From Burkholderiaceae bacterium (GTDB lineage Bacteria; Pseudomonadota; Gammaproteobacteria; Burkholderiales; Burkholderiaceae_E): DNA of 64,000 nucleotides. Made by a program: the position numbers and the translations under genes. Of this stretch, positions 54,918 through 63,982 are shown piece by piece. Each line of letters begins with the position of its first letter. The stretch's first letter is position 1. Where the stretch lies: positions 17,486 to 81,485 of the forward strand of contig JAMLIR010000018.1 in NCBI GenBank assembly GCA_023954045.1, read 5' to 3'. The notes under the pieces were generated by a model that had not been told where the DNA came from, searched no databases, and saw nothing but the letters and a program-made list of their open reading frames with translations.

Positions 54918-55889
54918 TCAGCGCCCCAGCCACGCCGCGACGGTGAGCATCGCGAACAGGCTGATCCACAGCACGACCGAGCGCCAGACCAGCCCGACCG
55001 AACTGCGCAGCCCGCTCGCGTCGGGCTCGGCGCCCTGCCACTCGAAGCCCTGCTCGCCGGCGGCCCAGCGCGCCTCGAGCGCAGGCTCGGCGACGCGCAG
55101 GCCGAGCGCGCCGCCCCCCGACGCGAGCAGCAGCGCGCGTTGATCCCCGGTGGTGCCGGCTGACACGGCGCCGCGCCAGCAATAGACCGCGTCCTCGAAG
55201 TTGCCGACGATCGCGAAGCCTGCCGCCGACAGGCGCGCGGGCAGCCAGTCGATCGCCCGATAGGCGCGCGTGGCGAAGTGGCCGTAGGGCTCCTCGACGC
55301 GGCTGGCGCCTTCGGCGACCGGCCCGCCCCAGCGCCGCGCGAGCATTTCGGCGAAACGGTAGAGGACCGGACCTGTTGCGCCCGGCAGCAGGATGTACCA
55401 GAACAGTGGCCCGAAGACGTGGCGGTGCGCGGCCACCAGGGCGTGCGCGATCGCCTGTCGGCAGATCTCGTTCACCGGCGTCTCGCGGCGCGGCCTGTCC
55501 GACAGGTCGTCGGGGTCCGCCTGGTTCAGCCAGCGCTCGAGCACCCGCCGCGCGCCGTCTGCATCGTCGCTCGCGAGCGCGATCTGGATCTCGGTGAACG
55601 CGTGGCTGAACTGCCGGAACCCCACCGTCAGGTAGAGGATCGCGACGTGCACCACGAACAGGGCCAGCGGATGCAGCAGCGCGGCGAGCCATTCGAGGAG
55701 CGCGACACCGCCGACCGCGACCGCCACGACGACGATCCAGCCGAACACGCCCTGCTGCCGCTCGCCGGCGTCGCTCACGCCGCGCACCAGGTCGGCCAGC
55801 CCGATTGCGGCGCGGTGCACGACGTTGTCGGCCGGCAGCGAGCGTCCCTGCTCGATCAGCAGCGCGAAGATCAGTGCGACGAATCCCAT
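54918..55889 (-). CDS. CobD/CbiB-like inner-membrane protein
   Basis: A 323-residue membrane protein with four or more helices. The N-terminal MGFVALIFALLIEQGRSLP, the RYLTVGFRQF-like segment (ILYLTVGFRQFSHAF) and the E-x-ICRQAIAHALVAAHRHVFGPLFWY / AIDWLPARL blocks match CobD/CbiB-type proteins, which attach aminopropanol in cobalamin synthesis. In Burkholderiales this gene next to the NUDIX gene is common, away from cobalamin operons, so its role may differ. Confidence 0.8.
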   Translation of the reverse strand: MGFVALIFALLIEQGRSLPADNVVHRAAIGLADLVRGVSDAGERQQGVFGWIVVVAVAVGGVALLEWLAALLHPLALFVVHVAILYLTVGFRQFSHAFTEIQIALASDDADGARRVLERWLNQADPDDLSDRPRRETPVNEICRQAIAHALVAAHRHVFGPLFWYILLPGATGPVLYRFAEMLARRWGGPVAEGASRVEEPYGHFATRAYRAIDWLPARLSAAGFAIVGNFEDAVYCWRGAVSAGTTGDQRALLLASGGGALGLRVAEPALEARWAAGEQGFEWQGAEPDASGLRSSVGLVWRSVVLWISLFAMLTVAAWLGR

Positions 55890-55909
55890 CCCGTTCCAGG
55901 TCGTGCCGC

Positions 55910-56650
55910 TCAGGCCACGAGCAGACGATACAGGTTCCGCAGCATCGCCGCGGTCGCGCCCCAGATGAAATGCTCGTCGTCGGCGCCCGGCGGACGATAC
56001 GGCATCGCGAAGAACGTGCGCTCGCCGCCGGCCATGCGCACGCGGCGGCGCTGGTGATGGCGAGGGTCCATCAGGAACGCGAGCGGCACCTCGAAGACCT
56101 GCGCCACCTCCGACGGATCGGGCCTCGGGTCGAAGCCCGGCAGCACCAGGCCGACCACCGGCGTCACGCGAAACCCGGTGCCGGTCAGGTACTCGGGCAA
56201 GTTCCCGATCACTTCGACCCGCTCGCGCTCGAGGCCGACTTCTTCCCAGGCTTCGCGCAGCGCGGCCTCGACCGACGACAGATCGCCGGGTTCGACGCGG
56301 CCGCCGGGGAACGCGACCTGGCCCGAGTGATGGCGCAGGTGCAGCGTGCGCTGCGTGAGCAGCACCGTCGTTCCGGTCGCGTGCGCGACGATCGGCACGA
56401 GCACCGCGGCGGCGCGCGGCGCGGACTGGTCGAGCCGGAAGCGGTCGTCCGTCTGCTCGGGCTGCCAGCTCGGGGGCTGCGCGAATCGTCCGCGCAGCGC
56501 ATCGGGGTCCAGCCGCTCGGCGCGCACCGCCGGCAGCGCGTCGTCGACCGCCGCGATCGGCATCTCGCGCGGGTCGAACCGCGGCACCTCGGCCCAGGCG
56601 CCCGAAGAAGGGGCCCGCCCGTCGCCCTGCTCGTCCGACTTCATCTCCAT
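55910..56650 (-). CDS. CoA pyrophosphatase, NUDIX hydrolase
   Basis: A 246-residue hydrolase. The NUDIX box is GRVEPGDLSSVEAALREAWE continuing into EVGLE, all metal-binding Glu present, and the CoA-type signature LLTQRTLHLRHHSGQVAFPGG lies just before it. It cleaves CoA or acyl-CoA to phosphopantetheine and adenosine bisphosphate. It starts only a few bases after the rplS terminator, so it probably relies on readthrough or a promoter I cannot see. It precedes cobD by 20 bases. Confidence 0.92.
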   Translation of the reverse strand: MEMKSDEQGDGRAPSSGAWAEVPRFDPREMPIAAVDDALPAVRAERLDPDALRGRFAQPPSWQPEQTDDRFRLDQSAPRAAAVLVPIVAHATGTTVLLTQRTLHLRHHSGQVAFPGGRVEPGDLSSVEAALREAWEEVGLERERVEVIGNLPEYLTGTGFRVTPVVGLVLPGFDPRPDPSEVAQVFEVPLAFLMDPRHHQRRRVRMAGGERTFFAMPYRPPGADDEHFIWGATAAMLRNLYRLLVA

Positions 56651-56657
56651 GAACCGG

Positions 56658-56689
56658 AAAATACAACAGGGCGCGGATCAGCGCCCTGT
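56658..56689 (-). terminator. Intrinsic terminator of the rpsP operon
   Basis: On the minus strand ACAGGGCGC pairs with GCGCCCTGT (9 bp, loop TGATCC), followed by TGTATTTT, an interrupted U-tract. It is the last of three tandem copies of the same element after rplS. Confidence 0.7.
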
Positions 56690-56757
56690 CGTGGCATCGA
56701 GGCGCGGATCAGCGCCCTGTCGTGGCATCGAGGCGCGGATCAGCGCCCTGTCGTGGC
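56670..56757. repeat. Three tandem copies of a 31-bp unit carrying a terminator hairpin
   Basis: Copies run 56670-56700 and 56701-56731 (identical) and 56732-56757 (first 26 bases). Each includes the hairpin core GGCGC / GCGCC with loop GGATCA. Only the first copy on the plus strand, last in the direction of rplS transcription, is flanked by the A-run that makes the U-tract. Confidence 0.95.
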
Positions 56758-56807
56758 TGCTTGCGACCCGCAAGCCGGGTCGACACGGCCACGCGGCCCG
56801 TGCCGGG

Positions 56808-57197
56808 TCAGGCCGCGCCCTCGCCGCCGGAGCGCGCCGACTTGCCCGGGAGCTTCTCCTTGATGCGCGCCGACTTGCCGGAGCGATCGCGCAGGTAGTA
56901 GAGCTTCGCGCGGCGCACGTCGCCGCGACGCTTGACCTCGATGCTCGCGATCAACGGCGAGTAGAGCTGGAACGTGCGTTCGACGCCCTCGCCCGAGGAG
57001 ATCTTGCGCACGATGAACGATGAGTTCAGTCCGCGGTTGCGGCGCGCGATGACCACGCCCTCGTAGGCCTGCACGCGCTTGCGGTTGCCCTCGACGACGT
57101 TCACGCTGACGATCACCGTGTCGCCGGCGGCGAAGTCGGGAATGCTCTTGCCGAGGCGGGAAATCTCTTCCTGCTCGAGTTGCTGGATCAGATCCAT
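56808..57197 (-). CDS. rplS: Ribosomal protein L19
   Basis: A 129-residue 50S protein at the subunit interface. The whole family pattern is present: [58 protein letters not shown] and [17 protein letters not shown]. It is the last gene of rpsP-rimM-trmD-rplS, with about 160 bases after trmD. Confidence 0.98.
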   Translation of the reverse strand: MDLIQQLEQEEISRLGKSIPDFAAGDTVIVSVNVVEGNRKRVQAYEGVVIARRNRGLNSSFIVRKISSGEGVERTFQLYSPLIASIEVKRRGDVRRAKLYYLRDRSGKSARIKEKLPGKSARSGGEGAA

Positions 57198-57359
57198 GCC
57201 TGATGCTCCTGAATCCATCGTGCGCCGGCCGTTGTTGTCCGGAGGGCCGCGAGCGCCGGGGCGTCGCAATGGGCGCTCGCGGCTGTGCAGCGGGCGCCGG
57301 ACCGGTCTGTCGCCGGGCAGAGGATGGGGTTGATGCGGAATTCCGCAAAGCCTTGCATT

Positions 57360-58166
57360 TTAGGCCTTTTCGGGCTCATCGGGCAAGCGCGGCCGCCCCG
57401 GCTCCTGCAGCGGGGCATCCGGCAGCGAATCGCCCAGCGAGTCGAGGAAGCGCTCGTCGGCGACGTCGAGTCGCCCCTGCTCGCGGGCGCGCGCGATCAG
57501 CTCGGGCCGCAGCCGCAGCGTCGCGCGCAGCGATTGCTCGCGCCGCCAGCGCGCGATCCGGGCGTGATGGCCCGACAGCAGCACCTCCGGAACGGGCACC
57601 CCCTCGAACACCTCGGGCCGCGTGTAGTGCGGGCAGTCGAGCAGCCCTTCGGCGAACGAATCGCAGGCGGCGGACCGGGCGTCGTTCATCGCGCCCGGCA
57701 GCTGCCGCACCACGGCGTCGATCAGCATCATCGCCGGCAGCTCGCCCCCCGACACGACGAAGTCACCGACCGCGATCTCCTCGTCGACGTGCCGGTCCAG
57801 CAGCCGCTGGTCGATGGCCTCGTAACGCCCGGCCACGAGAATCGCCCCGGCGCCCGCGGCAAGCTCGCGCACGCGCCGGTCGTCCAGCGGCCGCCCCTGC
57901 GGCGACAGCGCGATCACCGGCCGCCCGCCGGCGCCGGCGCGACGCGCCGCCGCGATCGCGTCGGCCAGCGGCTGCGCCAGCATCACCATCCCCGGACCGC
58001 CGCCATACGGACGGTCGTCGACACTGCGATAGGCGTCGGTCGCGAAGTCACGCGGGTTCCAGCAGGCCAGCTCCCACAGCCCGCGCTCGTGCGCGCGCCC
58101 GGTGATGCCGAAGCGGGTGACCGCATCGAACATCCCCGGGAAGATCGTCACCGCGTCGAATCGCAT
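57360..58166 (-). CDS. trmD: tRNA (guanine-37-N1)-methyltransferase
   Basis: A 268-residue SPOUT-class enzyme methylating G37 next to the anticodon, preventing +1 frameshifts. Motifs are [53 protein letters not shown] (the knot) and [12 protein letters not shown]. The start lies 31 bases after the rimM stop. Confidence 0.97.
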   Translation of the reverse strand: MRFDAVTIFPGMFDAVTRFGITGRAHERGLWELACWNPRDFATDAYRSVDDRPYGGGPGMVMLAQPLADAIAAARRAGAGGRPVIALSPQGRPLDDRRVRELAAGAGAILVAGRYEAIDQRLLDRHVDEEIAVGDFVVSGGELPAMMLIDAVVRQLPGAMNDARSAACDSFAEGLLDCPHYTRPEVFEGVPVPEVLLSGHHARIARWRREQSLRATLRLRPELIARAREQGRLDVADERFLDSLGDSLPDAPLQEPGRPRLPDEPEKA

Positions 58167-58197
58167 GACCGTCCGCTGCCAGTGTCGGCATTGCAGC

Positions 58198-58791
58198 CTA
58201 GTAGTCCAGCCCCCAGTCGGCGACGATCCGGCGACCGGCCAGGTCGACCTCGACGACGTGCGCGGGCACCAGCGGAACGAGCCGCTGGATCGTGCGCCCG
58301 GGGGCGTCGCCCGGCGCCTCGAGCCGCAGCACGGGATCGGCGCCGAATTCCTCGACCGCGGCAACGACTCCGAGCAGCTCGCCCTCCCGATTGCGCACCG
58401 TACAGCCGATCAGGTCGACCCAGTAGACTTCGTCTTCGTTCGCGCCGGGGAATTCCGCGCGGCTGATCATCACCTCGCAGCCCTTCAGCGCCAGCGCGTG
58501 ATCCCGGCCCTCGACGCCGCGGGCCTTCGCGACGATCTCGTCGCCGTGCACGCGCGCCTGCTCGATCTCGAGCTGGCGACAACCTGCGGGCCCGCGCAAC
58601 CACCAGCGGGGCCGGCCGGTCAGGATCGAATCGTGGGGATCGTTGAAGGGAACGATGCGCAGCCAGCCGCGCACCCCCCATGCTCCTGCCACCCTGCCGA
58701 GCGCGACGGCGTCCGCCGGGAGATCGTCCGGCGCGCCGCTCGGCGCTTCGGACGGTGCGTCGGGCCGGCCGACGCTGCGTGGCAGATTCAG
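58198..58791 (-). CDS. rimM: Ribosome maturation factor RimM
   Basis: A protein of about 197 residues for 30S head assembly. The conserved start [16 protein letters not shown] and the PRC-barrel half ([32 protein letters not shown]) are clear. The only usual start codon in frame, GTG ending at 58692, falls inside the conserved first strand, so the true start must lie upstream, where no ATG, GTG or TTG exists. A CTG at 58791 lies five bases after AGGTG and is my choice; CTG at 58827, overlapping the rpsP stop, is possible. Confidence 0.8.
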   Translation of the reverse strand: MNLPRSVGRPDAPSEAPSGAPDDLPADAVALGRVAGAWGVRGWLRIVPFNDPHDSILTGRPRWWLRGPAGCRQLEIEQARVHGDEIVAKARGVEGRDHALALKGCEVMISRAEFPGANEDEVYWVDLIGCTVRNREGELLGVVAAVEEFGADPVLRLEAPGDAPGRTIQRLVPLVPAHVVEVDLAGRRIVADWGLDY

Positions 58792-58823
58792 CGGCGCACC
58801 TCGTGAGGCCGCCCGGACGGCCT

Positions 58824-59084
58824 TCAGGCCGCGGCCGGCTGCCTGGCGGCGTGTTCCTTGACCAGGCGCGCAACGGTGGGCGACAGCGCCGCACCCTGCT
58901 GTTTCCAGAAATCGATGCGCTCGGCAGCCAGCGTCAGCGCGACCTCGTTGGCGGCCGCGATCGGGTTGTAATAGCCGAGGCGCTCGATGAACTGGCCGTC
59001 GCGGCGGCTCTGCTTGTGCGCGGCGACGATGTGATAGAAGGGGCGCTTCTTGGCGCCGCCGCGAGTCAGTCGGATGACGACCAT
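58824..59084 (-). CDS. rpsP: Ribosomal protein S16
   Basis: An 86-residue 30S protein, first gene of its operon. It shows [20 protein letters not shown], the [16 protein letters not shown] block and [21 protein letters not shown] strong promoter lies about 40 bases upstream. Confidence 0.98.
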   Translation of the reverse strand: MVVIRLTRGGAKKRPFYHIVAAHKQSRRDGQFIERLGYYNPIAAANEVALTLAAERIDFWKQQGAALSPTVARLVKEHAARQPAAA

Positions 59085-59120
59085 GTCCGTGTCCTTCGGT
59101 CCGTAATCGGAAAACCGGTA

Positions 59121-59149
59121 ATTATAGCCCGACAGGACCTTCGGGACAA
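59121..59149 (-). promoter_or_regulatory. Promoter of the rpsP-rimM-trmD-rplS operon
   Basis: On the minus strand TTGTCC (59149-59144), a 17-bp spacer and a perfect TATAAT (59126-59121) precede rpsP by about 40 bases. Confidence 0.8.
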
Positions 59150-59166
59150 TCGACGCCGACGGCAGC

Positions 59167-60249
59167 TCAGAACAGGCCGAGCTGGCGCTCGTCGGCCGGT
59201 CGACGAAACAGGTCGGTGCGCAACTCGAGCCGGTGCCGATCGAGCCCGTGTCGGCGCACCGCCAGATCGAAGCGCAGCCTGATCAGTTGCGCCCAGGCGC
59301 CCTGCCCGGTCATCCGGCTGAAGAACCGCGGGTCGTTGAGCCGGGCCTCGCCTTCGCCCCCGCGCATCTCGGCGAGCCTGCGCAGCACGCGACGGGCGCG
59401 GTCCGGATAGTGGACGCCGAGCCACTGGACGAACAGCTCGCGCAGCTCCCAGGGCAGCCGCAGCACCTGGTAGAACGCCATCCGGGCGCCGGCTTCAGCC
59501 GAGGCGGCGAGCACCCGCTCGATCTCGGGTTCGTTCAGGAACGGGGCAATCGGCGCCAGCGAGACGCCGACCGGTATGCCGGCTTCGCTGAGCCTGCGGA
59601 TCGTCTGGAGCCGGCGCCACGGCGCGGCCGCGCGCGGTTCCCAGTGCCGGGCAAGATCGGGATCGAGCGTGGTGACCGTGACGTAGACGCCGACCAGGCC
59701 CTCGCGGGCCAGCGGCGCCAGCAGGTCGACGTCGCGCTCGACGAGCGCGGACTTGGTGACGATCGTGAACGGCTGGCGACGCGCCGCCATCACCTCGATC
59801 AGCGCGCGCGTGACGCCGTAGCGACGCTCGATCGGCTGGTAGGCGTCGGTGGCCGAACCCAGGTTGATCGGCTCGCAGCGGTAGCCCTGGGCGTCGAGTT
59901 CCGCAGCCAGCCGCTCGGCGGCGTCGACCTTGACGAACAGCCGCGACTCGAAATCGAGGCCCGGCGACAGGCCCACGTAGCCGTGATTGGGGCGTGCGTA
60001 GCAGTAGATGCAGCCGTGCTCGCAACCCCGGTACGGATTGATCGACAGGTTGAAGTGAAGGTCGGGTGACGCATTGCGCACGATCATCGATCGCGCGCGC
60101 TCCTCGCGGACCTCGGTGGCGAGCGCCGGCGGCTCGCCGTCGTCGAGGTACCCAACGTCGTCGGCGGGCTCGCTGCGCCGGGTTTCGAAGCGGTGCTGCG
60201 GATTGAAGGTGGCGCCTCGACCCCGCACCGGGACGGACACGCTGTTCAT
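59167..60249 (-). CDS. PA0069-family radical SAM protein (SPL-like), SOS-box preceded
   Basis: A 360-residue radical SAM enzyme of the group named for Pseudomonas PA0069. The cluster motif is [12 protein letters not shown] near residue 75-86, inside [10 protein letters not shown], a pattern also seen in spore photoproduct lyase relatives. Later blocks are [15 protein letters not shown] and [16 protein letters not shown] near-perfect LexA box lies 23 bases before the start, suggesting control by DNA damage. The substrate is not known. An ATG at 60261 is an alternative start. Confidence 0.88.
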   Translation of the reverse strand: MNSVSVPVRGRGATFNPQHRFETRRSEPADDVGYLDDGEPPALATEVREERARSMIVRNASPDLHFNLSINPYRGCEHGCIYCYARPNHGYVGLSPGLDFESRLFVKVDAAERLAAELDAQGYRCEPINLGSATDAYQPIERRYGVTRALIEVMAARRQPFTIVTKSALVERDVDLLAPLAREGLVGVYVTVTTLDPDLARHWEPRAAAPWRRLQTIRRLSEAGIPVGVSLAPIAPFLNEPEIERVLAASAEAGARMAFYQVLRLPWELRELFVQWLGVHYPDRARRVLRRLAEMRGGEGEARLNDPRFFSRMTGQGAWAQLIRLRFDLAVRRHGLDRHRLELRTDLFRRPADERQLGLF

Positions 60250-60271
60250 CTGCCGATCCACCCGCCATTGA

Positions 60272-60287
60272 CTGTATATTTGCACAG
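60272..60287. promoter_or_regulatory. LexA (SOS) box
   Basis: CTGT, eight A/T-rich bases (ATATTTGC), ACAG: the exact LexA core used in gamma- and betaproteobacteria. It is the only such site I noticed in the window. It overlaps the predicted -10 of the leftward radical SAM gene and also lies 85 bases before a rightward small gene. Confidence 0.8.
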
Positions 60288-60314
60288 TATAACGGCGGGG
60301 GCAGTACGCGTCCA
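60286..60314 (-). promoter_or_regulatory. Promoter of the PA0069-like gene, overlapping the LexA box
   Basis: On the minus strand TGGACG (60314-60309), a 17-bp spacer and TATACT (60291-60286). The -10 shares bases with the LexA box, a layout in which bound LexA would block polymerase. Confidence 0.55.
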
Positions 60315-60372
60315 CCCCCTGTAGCTGAATCCGGCCGCCGCGGTATGCTGGCCGGCCACGGAAGGGTCGACG

Positions 60373-61071
60373 ATGACGGAGACTGCAACCAGCCCTCGTT
60401 GCGGCACGCAGAGCCCGCCTGGCGCGGGGCTCGGCGCCGACCGCCAGGCGCCCCTCGACACCGCAGCGCCGCCCGACGCCCCGGCGCCGCTCGACGCCGC
60501 CGCGCCGACACCGGCGAATGCTGCGCGCCCGATCGGGCAGCGCGTGCGGCGCGGGCTGGGGGCCGCGATGCTCGCGGCGCTGATATCGGCGGTCGGTGCG
60601 TTCGCGATCTACGAGGTGCATCGGACGATGCCGGCGGTGCCCCCGGGCTTCGAGCGCGTGGCCCGCGGCCCTGCGCCCGTGCCTCCGCCCGACTCCGGCG
60701 ACGAGGCGCGGCTCAGCCACCTGCGCCGACCCGACCCCGCGTTCGCGCCAACCGCGCCAACCGCGCCGACCGCGCCGGCCTCGGACGGGCGCAGCCCGCC
60801 GGCCGCGCTCCCCGTCGAGGCCCGGTCGCCGTCGGCGGCCGGGCCGGCGCAGAAGGCGACCGCGGCGAGCCCGGGCCGGGCGGGGCAGCCCGCGTCGGTC
60901 GTCGCGCGTCAGGGCGATCGCCTCGCCGCGGTCCAGCAGGCGCAGTGCGGCAGCGAAGCGCTGCTGGCGCGATTCGTCTGCAACGAACGCGTGCGTTTGC
61001 GCTTCTGCCGCGACCGCTGGAACGCGCATCCGGATTGCGAGACCGGCCCCGCGCCGAAGACGGTCGACTGA
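60373..61071 (+). CDS. Hypothetical single-pass membrane protein with Cys-rich C-terminus
   Basis: A 232-residue protein I do not recognise by function. It has a Pro/Ala-rich N-terminal 55 residues, one membrane helix (about 62-82, LGAAMLAALISAVGAFAIYE), a long Pro/Ala-rich linker with APT repeats (60751-60780), and a compact C-terminus with four cysteines (QCGSEALLARFVCNERVRL, then FCRDRWNAHPDC) that may form disulfides outside the cytoplasm. The layout is common in Burkholderiales hypothetical proteins. It diverges from the LexA-box gene and could share that operator. Confidence 0.65.
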   Translation: MTETATSPRCGTQSPPGAGLGADRQAPLDTAAPPDAPAPLDAAAPTPANAARPIGQRVRRGLGAAMLAALISAVGAFAIYEVHRTMPAVPPGFERVARGPAPVPPPDSGDEARLSHLRRPDPAFAPTAPTAPTAPASDGRSPPAALPVEARSPSAAGPAQKATAASPGRAGQPASVVARQGDRLAAVQQAQCGSEALLARFVCNERVRLRFCRDRWNAHPDCETGPAPKTVD

Positions 61072-61161
61072 AACCGGGGGAAACCGGGCGGCCGGCGGCG
61101 CAGCGCGGGTCGACGATCCGGCCCGCGCCGGGCCGCATGCCGCGGCCCGTCGCGACGACGG

Positions 61162-62967
61162 TCAGAACGCTGTTTCGGGCATCGCGAGCACGCCGGCCGC
61201 GCCTTCGGTCGCGGCCGAGCGCAGCGCGCCGGCTTGCGTCATCAGGTGGTCGGCGTGGAAGCGTGCCGTCGCGATCTTGGCCGACAGGAACTCGGCATCG
61301 CCTTCGCCGGCCTTCAGCATCTGGTCGGCCACCAGCGCGGCGCGCGCCATCTGCCAGCCCGACAACACTACGCCTGCGAGCTTCAGGTACGGCACGCTAC
61401 CCGCGAACGCGGCGCGCACGTCGCCCTTGTACGCCCGTACGACGAAGTCGACCGCCTGTTCGAGCGCCGCGCGTCCGGCCGACAGGCGAGCCGCAATCGC
61501 GTCGAGGTCGGCGCCGCCGCGCGCCGACAGCTGCGCCTCGGTCTCGCGCACCTTCGCGATCAGCGCGCGCGCGACCGCGCCGCCGTCGCGCGCGGTCTTG
61601 CGCCCGATCAGGTCGTTCGCCTGGATCGCGGTCGTGCCCTCGTAGATCGTGAGGATGCGCGCGTCGCGATAGTGCTGCGCGGCGCCGGTCTCCTCGATGA
61701 ACCCCATCCCGCCGTGCACCTGGACGCCGAGCGAGGTCACCTCGAGCGACATCTCGGTGGACCACCCCTTGACGATCGGCACCAGGAACTCGTAGACGGC
61801 CATGTTCTCGCGGCGCGCCACTTCGTCGGCACCGTGGTGGCCGGCGTCGGAGGCGGCAGCCGCGACGCAGGCCAGCGCGCGCGCCGCCTCGGTGTGCGCG
61901 CGCATGGTCATCAGCATGCGACGCACGTCGGGGTGCCGGATGATCGGCACCGCCCCGCTCGAGCCCGCGACGTCGCGGCTTTGCAGGCGGTCTTTCGCGT
62001 AGGCGACCGCCTGCTGGTAGGCGCGCTCGGCCACGGCGATGCCCTGGACGCCGACCGCGAAGCGCGCGGCGTTCATCATCACGAACATGTACTCGAGGCC
62101 GCGGTTCTCCTCGCCGATCAGGTGGCCGATCGCGCCCGCACCGACCTCGCCCTTGTCGTCGCCGTAGAGCAGCACCGCAGTGGGGCTCGCCTTGATCCCG
62201 AGCTTGTGCTCGATCGACTGGCACCAGACGTCGTTGCGACGACCCGGCGTGCCCCGTTCGTCGACCAGGTACTTCGGCACGACGAACAGCGAGATTCCCT
62301 TCACGCCCTCGGGCGCGTCCGGCGTGCGCGCGAGCACCAGGTGCACGATGTTGCGCGCCATGTCGTGCTCGCCGTAGGTGATGAAGATCTTCTGGCCGAA
62401 GATCCGGTAGCTTCCGTCGGCCTGCGGCACGGCCTTCGAGCGCACCAGCGCGAGGTCCGAGCCCGCCTGCGGCTCGGTGAGGTTCATCGTGCCGGTCCAG
62501 CTGCCGTCGATCATCTTCGGCAGGTAGGCCGCCTGCAGCTCGGGTGAACCGGCGGTAAGCAGCGCCTCGATCGCGCCGTCCGTCAGCAACGGGCACAGCG
62601 CAAAGCTCAGGTTGGCGCTGTTGAGCATCTCGATGCACGCCGCGCCGATCGTCTTGGGCAGGCCCTGGCCGCCGAACTCGGCCGGGTGCTGCAGGCCCTG
62701 CCAGCCGCCCTCGCCGAACTGCCTGAACGCGTCCTTGAAGCCCGGCGTGGTCGTCACCACGCCGTCCTTCCAGGTCGACGGGTGCTTGTCGCCTTCCACG
62801 TTGAGCGGCGCGACGACGCCTTCGTTGAACTTCGCGCACTCCTCCAGCACCGCCTGCGCCGTGTCGGCGCCGAAATCCTCGAAGCCCGGAAGGCGCGCGA
62901 CTTCATCGAGCCGGGCGAGCTCGGTCATGCAGAACAACATGTCCTTGACGGGGGCGCGGTAGGTCAT
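61162..62967 (-). CDS. Acyl-CoA dehydrogenase, DmdC-like long form
   Basis: A 601-residue flavoenzyme. Core blocks are LCPLLTDGAIEALLTAGS, TEPQAGSDLALVRSKA (FAD and substrate binding), KIFITYGEHDMA, LGIKASPTAVL, and IYEGTTAIQANDLIGRK near the C-terminus. The long N- and C-terminal parts match 3-methylmercaptopropionyl-CoA dehydrogenase-like enzymes. It passes electrons to ETF, and etfA lies directly upstream. The start follows CAGGAG well, but a terminator sits between the two genes. Confidence 0.93.
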   Translation of the reverse strand: MTYRAPVKDMLFCMTELARLDEVARLPGFEDFGADTAQAVLEECAKFNEGVVAPLNVEGDKHPSTWKDGVVTTTPGFKDAFRQFGEGGWQGLQHPAEFGGQGLPKTIGAACIEMLNSANLSFALCPLLTDGAIEALLTAGSPELQAAYLPKMIDGSWTGTMNLTEPQAGSDLALVRSKAVPQADGSYRIFGQKIFITYGEHDMARNIVHLVLARTPDAPEGVKGISLFVVPKYLVDERGTPGRRNDVWCQSIEHKLGIKASPTAVLLYGDDKGEVGAGAIGHLIGEENRGLEYMFVMMNAARFAVGVQGIAVAERAYQQAVAYAKDRLQSRDVAGSSGAVPIIRHPDVRRMLMTMRAHTEAARALACVAAAASDAGHHGADEVARRENMAVYEFLVPIVKGWSTEMSLEVTSLGVQVHGGMGFIEETGAAQHYRDARILTIYEGTTAIQANDLIGRKTARDGGAVARALIAKVRETEAQLSARGGADLDAIAARLSAGRAALEQAVDFVVRAYKGDVRAAFAGSVPYLKLAGVVLSGWQMARAALVADQMLKAGEGDAEFLSAKIATARFHADHLMTQAGALRSAATEGAAGVLAMPETAF

Positions 62968-62982
62968 GGCAGTCTCCTGATG

Positions 62983-63014
62983 AAAAAGGGCGCGTCAACG
63001 TGCGTTGCGCGCCC
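62983..63014 (-). terminator. Intrinsic terminator between etfA and the acyl-CoA dehydrogenase gene
   Basis: On the minus strand GGGCGCG-CAACG pairs with CGTTG-(A)-CGCGCCC, a near-perfect stem with one bulged A, followed by TTTTT. It ends 15 bases before the dehydrogenase start codon. Confidence 0.75.
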
Positions 63015-63046
63015 TCGGGGTTTGCGGATTCAAATGCGACCGGCGG

Positions 63047-63982
63047 TCAGCCAAGCGCCTTCACGAGTTCGGGCACGGCGACGAACAGGTCCGCCTCGAG
63101 CCCGTAGTCGGCAACCGAGAAGATCGGCGCCTCCGGGTCCTTGTTGATCGCGACGATGACCTTCGAATCCTTCATGCCGGCCAGATGCTGGATCGCGCCG
63201 CTGATGCCGCAGGCGATGTAGAGCTGCGGCGCGACGATCTTGCCCGTCTGCCCGACCTGCCAGTCGTTCGGCGCGTAGCCCGCGTCGACCGCCGCACGGC
63301 TCGCGCCGAGCGCGGCGCCGAGCTTGTCGGCCAGCGGCGTCAGCACATCGTTGAACTTCTCCGACGAAGCCATGGCCCGCCCGCCCGAGACGATGATCTT
63401 CGCCGCGGTGAGTTCGGGGCGGTCGTTCTTCGCGATCTCGCTGCCCTCGAAGCTCGACAGCCCCGGATCGGCGGCGGCCGTCACGGTCTCGACGCCGGCG
63501 CTGCCGCCGCTCGCCGCGGCCGGATCGAAACCGGTCGTGCGCACCGTCAGCACCTTGACGGCATCGGCCGTCTGCACCGTCGCGATAGCGTTGCCGGCGT
63601 AGATCGGGCGCTCGAAGGTGTCGGCGGCGAGCACCTTCGTGACGTCGGAGACCTGCCCCATGTCGAGCAGTGCGGCAACGCGCGGCGCGACGTTCTTGCC
63701 CGCGGCGGTGGCGGGAAAGACGAGATGGCTGTAGTCGCCCGCCAGCGCGACGACCTGCGCCGCCACCGGCTCCGCGAGGCCGTGCTCGAAGGCCGGCGCG
63801 TCGGCATGCAGCACCTTCGTGACGCCCGCGATCTGCGCCGCGGCCTGCGCCGCCGCCGCCGCGTTGTGGCCGGCGACGAGCACGTGCACGTCCCCGCCGC
63901 AGGCGGCCGCCGCGGTCACGGTGTTGAGCGTTGCGCCCTTGATCGACTGGTTGTCGTGTTCGGCAATGACGAGTGCGGTCAT
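63047..63982 (-). CDS. etfA: Electron transfer flavoprotein alpha subunit
   Basis: A 311-residue FAD-binding subunit that carries electrons from acyl-CoA dehydrogenases to ETF-quinone oxidoreductase. The C-terminal FAD domain is clear: [56 protein letters not shown] and [13 protein letters not shown]. The start is at the window's end; etfB is expected just beyond. Confidence 0.97.
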   Translation of the reverse strand: MTALVIAEHDNQSIKGATLNTVTAAAACGGDVHVLVAGHNAAAAAQAAAQIAGVTKVLHADAPAFEHGLAEPVAAQVVALAGDYSHLVFPATAAGKNVAPRVAALLDMGQVSDVTKVLAADTFERPIYAGNAIATVQTADAVKVLTVRTTGFDPAAASGGSAGVETVTAAADPGLSSFEGSEIAKNDRPELTAAKIIVSGGRAMASSEKFNDVLTPLADKLGAALGASRAAVDAGYAPNDWQVGQTGKIVAPQLYIACGISGAIQHLAGMKDSKVIVAINKDPEAPIFSVADYGLEADLFVAVPELVKALG

